From contig CM067509.1 in the NCBI GenBank assembly GCA_034509495.1, positions 124,001 through 188,000 on the forward strand: a stretch of 64,000 nucleotides of DNA, in the 5' to 3' direction. Positions 45,401-57,400 of this stretch are shown one piece after another. A program made the position numbers and the translations under genes. The notes beneath the pieces are model-generated. The model was given only the letters and a program-made list of their open reading frames with translations, made no database searches and was not told the DNA's origin. The number at the start of each line of letters is the position of its first letter. Position 1 is the stretch's first letter. Source of the stretch: Acestrorhynchus altus (lineage: Eukaryota; Chordata; Actinopteri; Characiformes; Acestrorhynchidae).

Positions 45401-48400
45401 CTGGGAGTCCTGCAAGACTGCTTTCTTTGCCATTCCAGATGATCATTGCCAAGACGTATGGATGCAGTCCTCCAAGCTCATGGAAGTCATACACGATATT
45501 AATTATTTTTTCCAAGGCACCATGACTTTGTTTTAATGTTTTCGTACCATGTTTGTGTATTCAAAGTAAAGTATATGTATAATTTCAACTTTATTTTTGT
45601 AAACAACAAGACTTGTGTCTAAGCAAAAGCTGACCTTTCCGTTCTAATGAAATGATAAAACTCAGTGACTCACTAACTTTCTTTTGGTATAATAAACATA
45701 ATCTTGAGGGCTTTACCTTTCATATAAGCCATTTCTAATTTAAATTGATCAACTACACGTCAAGTTATTAGTTGTTGTTCCTACAACTTGGATAAGTGTC
45801 AAGACTTTTGTCAGGAACTGTAGGACTCGGAATGAGTTTGTAAAAAAATATATGAAAGTTAATCCAGTATTTGCTAGGGCCTTATAAAAGGACCAGTAAT
45901 AATAGAGCACCTCCAGTGCTCAGGCCATAATAATAACACCAGTGATAATATTACAGGGGTACTTATGCAGGCTTAAATAAATCTTTGGTTGAAATTAAAA
46001 TTTGTTTGAATATAAGATTTTTCATATCAATTGTTAAGCATCGAGTTAGCATAGAATTTACTTACTTATGACCAGGACAGCTTGCTGGTATTGATTGGGT
46101 AAATTTAACATCAAGGGTGGGGTGTATCCTATCCAAAAGCTTTAGGAGGAGTTTGAATGAGTTTGTGAAAGATGTTTGACAGATTCCAACTTGGTCCCCA
46201 ATAAATGGACTAAAAATAATAGGTCATTGCGGGCATCTCCGGTGCTCGGGCCATAATAAAAACACCAATGGTTATATTACAGGATACTCATGCAGGGCCT
46301 ATGCATTGTTGAACCTGGACTGCTGCTTGCTATATTTTATTAAATATACTTCTTTGCTCTTCCAACATTTTGACCACAGTTATCCAGATAGAAAGTTGCC
46401 CAAGATCTTATCAGTGCAGCCAATAAGCATTGTCCTCTTAGAGTTCACCTACATTATAAACACAGAAAGCACTAATACCTTTCAGCTCCTTTCAATAGTA
46501 CCAAGTGAATTATTTCACATGAATCATTTGTGACAACATCCACATTCTTATTGGCACCAGAATACAATTCCTTTAAGTAGAAGTAGAAAGGAACATTGGA
46601 AGAAGTTGGTAATTTAATATGAACTGATTTTCCCACTTCCCCAGTTTAGTTGGGGTATTTTGGTATTTAGACTTTGAGTTTAAAAATTGACTGAAAATCT
46701 TGAACTTAGAATAAAAATGTTGTGTTTATTTGTCAAAAAACTATTGACTGCAGATATTATGCATTATTGCCCCAGTCTCTGGTGCTGTGCAGTGTTTAAC
46801 AGAGATTAGGTTGCACAGATCCAACGTAAAGTAGAAACTGTCCTTAAGGATGGTGGTTCAGATGGCAGGACAGTCTGTGAATGTTGCAATACAGTGAATC
46901 ACACTAAGCAGTTCACCAATGGTCTGTCATCTATGTTTATCTTAAGGCATTTTGTTCCAAACATCACATTTGGTCATCCCATGGTGGAATGTCTACGGAA
47001 TGCTGTGGGCCCAGTTCCTTTCTTTGGTAAGTTTGAAATTATTTATATAATATTTACCTGAATAGCTTGAATCAAAATCAGCTGGAGCAAGTATTCAGTT
47101 TCAAATACTTGGCCTGTACTGATTTTTGCTACAGCTAAATCAAATGCATCAAACCTCTTTACTTGTGAACATGAAACTGGATTATGAGGACTTCCAGTTC
47201 AAGGTTTTTTTTATATGTATATACTGTATTTTTGTATTATTCTTAAATTTAAGTCAAAATAAGATAAAATAAGCAAAAATGTTTATCCTATGCTTCAGAG
47301 AAACCAGCCAAGACACCATTACTTTGTTTGTTAATTGGTTTTACCGAGCGGAGTTTTTTTTTTTTTGACAAAAAACATACTTGAGGAGCAGTGTGACGGA
47401 CCGCTAGGCAGAGAAACCATGTTCCCTCTGGCTTGTACTGATTGCGGGCTGCTTGAAATGATTCTGGATGGTGCGCCAGTGGCTTACAAGTGAACACTGT
47501 TCACTTGCTCGGGGGTAGAAGGAGAAAGGAGAAGGACGAGAGCTGTTAAGGTGATTGTCACAAGCTGCACTTAGTCATCTAGAGCTCTGAGGACTCTTAA
47601 AATGTAAGGGCTAGTGGAGTTGGTTGAGCAGTGTGGTGTTTTGCTATGTGCAACTCAAGCTCAGCTCTGGTGTCAAATACTGTGTGCGTGTTGGTCTCCG
47701 GGCCCTGCTCGTCACATGGCCCCAGCCTATCCCCACACTGCCATCACAGTGGTGGAGGATGCAGACACAGTGCCATTTGCTCTGTAGCAAAGTGCTGTTG
47801 CAGCATCTGTCAACTGTCTTCCATGAACCCTGTTTGTTAAGGAACTACGCCTCGAATTTTGTCAAAGGAAAGCCAGGAGGCTGCATCTCCTAGAGCTTGA
47901 CTGGGATCCACTGGACCTCCTCCTGCTGGATGTTTTCGAGGATGTGGTACAGTTTCTGGTAGTCCTTCTGACACCATAGTACATCCTGGAAAGGTGTACT
48001 TGAGTGACTAATATCTGTGGACTACTGGAGATATAGTGTAAATTTATCAAATGTAATAAGTACAGTCACGAACACTGGATGGTTACTCTCTAACAACAAT
48101 ATGTATGTGAGTGTTTGGTAAAAAAAACTCTGGAAAATGGTGAAACCTCCAAGCAGTCAAACACAGCTACAAGCATGAGAAGCTCTGTACATCTCCTGAG
48201 GCTCCCAGGATCACTCTCCATGTTCTGTATTTACACGGTTATATTAAGCTACGTAGTCCTTCATTCAGCTTTCAGGATAACAAAGCTCATACAGGTTTTT
48301 TCACTTTCAACATTTAAAACTTTACAACAGGCTGTCAAATATACACAGACACATCAAATGTGCTTATGGTTAACAGTCCATTACCAAAGTCTGTGCGCTT

Positions 48401-51400
48401 TAGAGTTTAATCACTACATCAGTGTAACTCTCTCAGTCCACTTAAAATCTGTTTGTTACTTTATGACCAGAAAATTCAACCGGGCTACAATGTTTAAAAT
48501 AATTGTTTTTAAGGGTCTGAAAAAGTTTTGGGTAGGGATGTGACGGAGCTGAAGAAAATCCGCATCCGTTGAATCCGTTGAATGTGAATGCGTTTTTTTA
48601 GTAAACACAGAGCCAAGAACACCCAAATAAGCCCATTTGTGCATGTATTTTTGTATTTTTTCAACACAAGTACATGATGCTTAAACAGGCCATCAGCCAC
48701 AGGTAGTCACCGACTCACTGTGTACTGTAAACAATTCATCATGCTGTTTAAATGACACTGAATCATAAAATTAAATTAATAATTTATTGTATATGTATAT
48801 GTAATTAACTAATTGTGCATTCTTACACAAAGACATATCTCAACTAGTAGTGTAGAACTGTTCGTGTTTACTACAGTTTTGTGTTTTACACTTGTTTTCT
48901 TACCACATTCGGCCATTTTCATTATTTATTTCTGTAAAGCAGAAGTATAAAGTAAACAACATTCACCATAAAATTCAGATGAACATTGGTGGTCTTTAAA
49001 AGATGACCTGCAGGCGGTAAATCAACCTGTATGTCTCATGTACCCCTCAGTCTCTCCGGACTCCAATTCCCAGAATCCTTCAGTTTGTCTGATCATGTGA
49101 CCCACTCACATTCCGATCACCGGAGTTCTGATTGTACTCACCTGGCCCGGAGAGACTTTAATCCAGTCTGTCGACCTGTTCAGTGTCTAGCTTTGCCTCG
49201 CAGCCCTCAGCGCTACCCATGTTTATCTTTATCAGTCTGTCTGTTTGAGCCGGTTCTGTTTTCTGATCCTGTCTTTCGTTTCGTCCTGTGTTTATTCTGC
49301 CGGTTTTTGATCTTCGCCTGTTTTTCGACTCCATGTCTGGTTTGTCCAGTCTGGTATTGTCTCTCTGGACTGTTTGACTCTGTTTAACGCATTTGTCCCA
49401 TTATCATTGTTTATATCTGCATGTGCTTCGTGCTGTCCGGACCTGACTGTATGAATGGTTCTGGTTTAATCATCGAATTCGAATTCGAACTTCATCACAT
49501 CCCTAATTTTGGGCATGCTACCAGGGCTTAAGTCCCATAATATACCCTCTGAGGCAGGCAGGGCCAATCCGAACAGACAGCAAACAGAAAATCGACCGTC
49601 TGCTTTGAAACTGCTGCATAGATTCCACTCTGACACAGTGTTTGTAGAATAGGCCTGGACAATAATTCAGTTACCATAATTGCCTCAATAGAAAATGTTT
49701 CAATAAGGGTGATATACTTTTTCAGATATTTTGATATACACTACTTTTTTTGCCCATTACAGATGGACATTCATTATGGGGTGCTGTTGTCAGTTCATTG
49801 CATTTTAGTTGAGCTAAAAGAGCAGACCACATTAGGCAACATCTGCATGATGAGGTACACCACAGGTACGCAGAGTTCTTTTTCACTGTGGATCCGTGTC
49901 CTTTGCCAGTTGGATTCAGGTCCACAGCAATGATGGCAATGCATAGTTGTGTTTGAGTGACTGCTCTTGCTTCACTTTTTCAGTCCCAATAAAGAATCAG
50001 GGATGAACAGCGCTGTGGCAGAAAACTGTGGCCATATGATGTGTCCACTAGGTGAAGCTTAAAAGAAAGGGCTAACATTAGTTATGGACTTCCACTTACA
50101 AACGCTGCCTAACTTTCCCAACATACTTGACACTTTGGTGCCGTAAAGGTAGTTTATAGCTGCAAAATATGTACATTTAGGCTTTAAAGATAACTGAAGG
50201 CATTTTAGCTAAAACATATAAATGCTAAAGACAGACAAATAGATTTCCTGATCTGGTATCTTGGGCTTTACTAATGCTGCAATGGTGGCAGTGCTGATCA
50301 TCCACTCACTCTTCATATGGTCTGAAAACATCTGATCTTGAATCTAGATTAAAAAAATGCATCCAAACAGGATTTCACTTTGATGTCACACCAATGTTCT
50401 ATTATTATTACAGCTTTAAACACATCCATTAAATCCCACCTTCTCATTACCACTATTGGACAACATATATCTTCTTCAACCATTGTTTGAACTGCTTTCT
50501 ATAACAGCCTAAAAATGCCTACATGTAAATTAAGAGGTTCTTGGTCACCTCTTTGACTAAGACACTTCCACCACATTCATTGTTTGCCTGGATGGACAGC
50601 TCTATAAAGAGTCCTGGTGGTTCCAAACTTGTTCCATTTATGGATGATGGAGGCAACAGTGCTCATTGGGACCTTCAATGCAAGATTTTTCTGTACCCTT
50701 CCCCAGATGTGTGTCTCAATGCAATCCTGTTTCAGAGGTCTACAGACAATTCCTTAGACTTCATGGCTTGGGTTGTGCTCAGACATGCACTGTCTAATGT
50801 GATACCTTATATAAACAGGTGGTGCCTTTCCACATTATGTCCAATCAACTGAATTTACCACAGGTGTCCAATCAAGCTGTAGAAACATCTGAAGGATGAT
50901 CAGTGGAAAGATGCGCCTGTCACTTTGTCATTGTGGGGTATTGTGTATAGAATTTTGAGGGGAAAAATAATTGAATCTTTTTTGAAATAAGACTAACATT
51001 TACAAAGTGTACAATAAATGAAGTGCTGTGAATACTTTCTGAATGCACTGAAAATAATCTCATTAACCACATAATTGGCTGATGAGAGAATTGCAAGATT
51101 GTGTGTACATACAGAGTAATTAAACAGCTTATGTATATTGTAAATGCAGTGAAATGTTTTTCTGATTTTTGTTTTGTTTTGTTTTCTCCAGACATGCACA
51201 TGATGGTGTCTCGACCAGAGCAATGGGTAAAACCCATGGCAGCAGCCGGAGCCAACCAGTATACATTCCATATGGAGGCTACCACCAATCCTGGAAACCT
51301 AATCAAGGACATCCGAGAGAATGGAATGAAGGTCTGGGCATTTATTACATTTATTTATATTACATTTATTACAATATTTATTTATTTATTTATTTAAGAG

Positions 51401-54400
51401 AAATGGCTATAATGATAGCATTTTCGAATAGAACTGTAGATGTTTTGTATTTGCCTTTGTTTGTAATTTCTCAATTTGCTTAGATATTTCTCAGTTAACA
51501 TTTTTTATATACTTCGTTTTACAACTATTGTTACAAAGCAGCTTTATAGTAATACAATAAAATGATCAACACCACATAAAACCACTGAGTAAGCCGAAGG
51601 TTCTTAAAACCTTTGGAGCAAGTCTATAGTGTCTGGATGTACTGACATAACAGTGAGTAGCATAATGTATGTTCATTCCCAATAAAGACCCATTCCAAAG
51701 ACACATGCCACTTTATATGCAGCTTGTGAACATGCAGCTTTAAAACTTGACACTCCATACACGGACTCACGGGCCATTTTCTGTCATAATTAAATTTGCA
51801 ATGTAGTTTGCTTGTAATTAATTAGTGAAAATACCAGACCATTCAGTCCAATTTCTGACACATGTAATTGCAAAGTAGTTCATGTCAGAGATCTGCATCA
51901 AATGATACCAGTATTTATATGCAGACTTCTAAATTCTGATTGGTCAATGGGGTCCACAAATTTAAATATATCTGTTATTATTTATTTCTGTTTTATTTCT
52001 CACTTATGCAGCACTGATGCTAAATACCAAGTCTCAGGCTAATTGCTCTGGATGCTGAGATACAGATTGAATGAAAATGTACGTGTGTTATAGAACCTCC
52101 TGAAATCTGATTTGGCTCAAAGTTGTCAGTCAACATTAGTGTCATTACGTGTATGTCTACACATTTCCCCACTGCAGAACTAATAAAGCTTTATCTTGTT
52201 TCTTTGTTGATATTGACCATATTTTATCTGACTGGTAAGTTTGTTGAGAAACACTTGTGACATTTGTAAAGTTTTATCATCTGTCTGGTACTCATTTTCC
52301 TACTGCTCACAACGTTTCTGCTCAAATTGCTGAATGATATAAAGAGTCAAGATTTTGCAGCAAACCTTTGGAAGTGTATCTGCAGATGATATCGCCATAA
52401 TCAAGCAGAGGAAGTATTCTCAGTTGTACAAGCATGAGATTTTCTGCTGGAGTGAATGAGGGACGATTTCTAAATAAAAAGTTTTAGCCTTGACTTTTGA
52501 CTGTAGCTTAAAAATGTCATGGGAAAATGTTAATTTGCTGTCCAAACAAATGCCTTAATATTTGTAAGAGGTGACCTGTTCTAAAACCTTACCCTCTCTG
52601 GGGGTAATATTGAGGGAAGGGGAGGTTTCCACATCCTTCCAACCAAACCATATGATTTTGGTCTTGGTGGAGTTTAATGATTGGTGCAGCTTACTGAAAG
52701 TATGTTGAATCTGGAGTAGACTGCTCTGAAGCAATGTTATAACTGATGCAGGGGAAGAGATAGTGGTGTACAAAATAGTGTCATTAGCATATAAGTGAAT
52801 GCACACATTACAAGCAGCATGGGGTTATAGTTTATGAAAATGGAAAACAGAGTGGCGTCTGATATTTAGCCCTGAGGGACTCCTTTTGTGACAGAAAGAG
52901 GGTCAGGGAAACGGTCATCTATTTTGATACACCACAGCCTATGAAAAAGATTTGAAAACCAGGCCAAAGAGAGCTCTGAAAACCCAATACTGCCCAATCA
53001 TTCCACTAAGATGGAATGATCAGCAGAGTTAAAGGCTTTCGCTAAATCAGTGAAAATTGCAGCACAATATTCTAGTACATTTATAATGTTATTAAGGACT
53101 TAGTTAAGGAGTAGTAGTAACACAGCCATAACTTGCATGGAAACCAGACTACACTTCAGACAGGATACTCAAGGTAAAGAGTTAACTGCCTATTGATAAG
53201 TATCTCTAAAACCTTAGTCTGGATATAGGCTTGTAGTAGTTTGGGTCAGCAGATAAACAACAGTTAATTTCCAGTCGTCTGGTAATTCAGCTGTCCAGAT
53301 AGATTAAAAACGTCTGTAATAGGTGCTACAATGACTGGAGTTCGTGGGGCTAGCTTGTCTGACCCAACAGGCTTTTTTGGATCTAATGCCAACGGTTCCT
53401 TCAAAACCTTACCTACTGAAAAACTTTGGATTGCAAATTTATGTGAGGTATCATGAGAACAGGATGAAGGAGCAGAGGAAGAGTCTACAAGATCAGCAGA
53501 GACAGAGAACGAATCTGCAGATGAGATGGAGGCAGTTGGTGAAAGTTCAGCCAGAAGAAAGAAACTAGAATATCATTCGATCTAAAAACATCTACAACCA
53601 ATTTCCATGCAGTGTTTACAGTGGGGATCGGGCTGACTGTATTCCAGTTAACCTTGCAACTCCTGCACCCTAAGATGAAGGTACATCTATGATGTAAGGG
53701 ACAGAGTTCCACAGCCATGTTTCAGTGACTACTAAAACGTCAGGGTTACTATTTTCAAACCATGTTCTGACCTGGTCTATTTTGGGAAGGAAGTTTCTTG
53801 CATTGACATGCAAAAAGACAAAGTTTTTGCAGGTATAAAAATGTGAAACATTTCTTTTGGAGTCAGATTAAGTGTTTTAGCCCATTTAGGACCATGTTTC
53901 AATTGTTGTGGACTGAAACCACCTTTTTAAGTTTGACAAATTTTTGTCCTGTGATCCAGAATTTAAAAAATTCACTTCATATTTTTACTTCTATAATCAG
54001 GAACATTTTGCAGACTAGTGCATTGTTCTACTGTTCAGCAACACTTGCAGAAATATTGCCGTCTGGAAGAGCCATCAGAAGAAAGCCTCTCCTGTATCCT
54101 CGCTGCAGAATAGTTGTCAAATTATTAATTAGTTCAGGCATTTGATTAGTTCAGCCTCAATTTACGTTTTGTTTTCATATATTCTTTTTCAAATTTTATC
54201 ATTTTATTTTGTCGTTTGGTTTTGACTGCTGATCCCCTCTTTCTGAAATCCATGATTGAATGACACTTTTGAAGAATCTAATGTGTTGAATATTGGTTTT
54301 GCAGGTTGGCTTGGCTATTAAGCCTGGAACCACAGTTGAAGAGTTGGCCCCATGGGCTGGACAGATTGATATGGCTCTTGTTATGACAGTTGAGCCTGGT

Positions 54401-57400
54401 TTTGGTGGTCAGAAGTTTATGGAGGACATGTTGCCAAAGGTGAGAATGTTTGTTTACCGGTATGTGTACCTGGATTTTCCACTAGATTTTGACCATTTGT
54501 AATCAGTTTTCACTGTTTCAATAAGTAGCAAATTACATCAAAGCACATGTTACTAGGGGGAATGAGAAAAAAGCTTTAATTACAATCCAGCATCTCATCT
54601 TTTAAATATAAATATAAATGATCCAACTTTCATAATTTAAGCAAATAATTAAATCATTTAAATTTTATAAATCTGAATTAAAAAAAATACTTTTTGTAAA
54701 CAAATACATTTTGGGAATTCACTCCATTAAGCAGCCATTGCAAGATCCACATCACATCAGAGTAATATACATTTTCACCGCCTTGTTTCTACATTCACTG
54801 TCCAGCTCCTCTCATCATACAGGAGAACTTTCTAGTTCTTTAATTACAGACTGTAATCCATGTGTTTCTCTGCATACTTTGTTAGCCTCCTTTCACCCTG
54901 ATCGTCAGTGGTCAGGCCCCCACAGGACCACCATGGAGCAGATATTATGTGGGTGACAGGTCATTCTTGGCACTACAGTATAACTGACACAGTGGCATGT
55001 TAATGGATCAGACACAGCAGTGCTGCGTGATTGAAAATTCAACCAACAGCATCCTGTGGGCAGTGTTCTGTGGGCACTGGTTAAGGACAAGAGGATGACC
55101 AACACAGAGCTGCTGTCTCTGACTTTACATTTACAAGGTGGACCAACTATGGAGGAGTATCTAATAGAGTGGACAGTGAGTGGAAACAGTGTTTGAACAC
55201 TTCTGCAGTACTGCTGTTTCTGATCCATCTGCACTAACATCTCCACCACACAGTGTCACTGCTGTGCTGAGAATGACTCACCACCCACACCTATGAACAG
55301 ACACTGAATCACCTCAAAGGTACATTTGTGGTAGTTCACGTTCATTGCATAGAGCATCCCCATCAAGTTTCATAAACGCATTTGGTGCATCAAGTTTACA
55401 CATGCTCTTTGGTCACCAGGACCATGTCCTTCAGAGGTCACATAATTAGTAAATAATTCACCTATGAGTAAATTATTCTGAGTATAAAGACAGCAACGAA
55501 CACACCAGATAGGTGTGAAGCTATGAACATCTCATGGAGTACTGTTCAATGCATTGGAATTGGTGGGAAAACTGTCCACACTTATTAGTCCTGTATTCCA
55601 CAAATCTGACCTTTATGGAAGAGTGACAAGAAGATATTTTTGAAACCAAGCCAATATGACATCCCATTTGCAGTTTGCCAAACACCATGTAAAGTCAGAT
55701 GAGACCAAAATCTGCAGGATCTGCAGGAAAATTACCCTAAACATACAGCCAGAGCTACAGTGGAATGGTTTCAATCAAAGCATATTAATGTGTTAGATGG
55801 CCCAGTCAACGTTCAAACCTAAATCCAACTGTGAATCTGTGGCAAGACCTGAAAATTGCATAGACACATCCAGTCTGACTAAACTTGAGCTGTTTTGCAA
55901 AGTGGGCAACAATCTCTGCTTCTCTATGTGCTAAGCTGGCAGAGACAATAATTGCAGTAAAATGTGGTCACACAAATGCGTGCCAGTTTCCAGATTTTTA
56001 TTTGTAAAAAAAACTGACAACCATGAGAGAGAAATAGGGGGTACAAATCATTAAACTGATGCAACAGACCGCCTGCTGTCCAATCAGCATTGAGCATTTT
56101 ACTTGAAGTCCTGCACTACTGTTCCATGTCCCTCCTTTCTTAAAACAGATGTTGTCATTCATCATTTTGATCGACAGCAGTCATGTGCTCACTGCCCCGT
56201 AGTGTGTGAATTCACTACTGTGCATCACTGTGTGTACACGGGATAAATTGCAGACCCCCGCGATGAGAAGGTGAAAAAATTCCAAAGCCCTCACAACACT
56301 ACATCCTGCACAGTCAGAACATTAACACTCAAAATATTAAACAATTCTAAAACAATAATATGAAAAAATAAATATCCAGAAGATCACAAAGTGTGCCAGT
56401 GTAGTACACATCATCAGCAGAGACGTGTATTAGAAGATGCCTCATTAGGGGCTTTACTGTGTCAACAGTAAGCTGATAAGGCACGGAGACCAATTGTCAT
56501 CAGTTGTCTGACCAATCACAAGCTTTTAGTGCCACTGCTGAGCACTAGATGAGCTCTCACCCAGAGTGCTGAGGAAACACATTCATGAAGACAGTGAGAG
56601 ACGTCACTGTTTGTAGATATGATTGTCCAGAACCTTCCTGCCACAAATGTAAGGTTAACGTTTATTCAAGAGCAGACTCCATATGCACATAAGTAATCAG
56701 GCATTGAAAATCATAGTGGTCTGAGAAACGTTCACTCCCTCCGGAGCAAGGACCATACTGCTCTGAGAGGAAACCTATCAATGGGTAGCAAGTGCCTGAA
56801 TTATGGTAGAGGAATAAAAATACATATGACTCCCATTCACAGCTGGCATAAACATGCTTCCTGATCATTAATGATTGCCAAAATGTATATTTACACATTG
56901 CACTGTTACTGCATTTCCTGTGAACATCAATGATAGGATTTCATCCATCATTTCCTCTGGAGGAGGAACACAGTGTACATTCATTATTTAATTGAATACA
57001 GATGAGACGCCTCACTCCGCTTGTGCACCAAATATCAGCTTTGCTTTAGCAGTGCTTTGCCCTGAGAAACTTTGCCCATCACACTCCCAGAATAATGTCA
57101 TGTATGAATGTGGTCAAAATAACTGGAATACAATGCATCTTCATGATACATGCTGTTCACTTTGTGTATTTTGTTGTACTTTGTTTTGACCACTTATAAT
57201 CACAGAGGAACGATGTTCAATGCCAGGTGTTCAATACAGCAGAACGGGCAATACACGGGGGCACAGAGCCTGGTTAAATGGGTAACAGGGTGTCAGGTTG
57301 TCTGTTAGTACGGTTCATCACATTCTGTAGCTAATGAAAAGCTCATTTTGGAAACTGTATCAGATTTATATCAGAATACAGAGCCACAATCTTCAGATTT

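Noticed and set aside
47624..48050. Open frames in a GC-richer patch of rpe intron 2
   Set aside because: No splice context, no recognisable domain; they overlap on both strands.
49031..49387. 118-codon open frame
   Set aside because: Lies in LTR-like sequence inside a hAT-type element, with Ser/Leu/Phe-rich low complexity and no family match.
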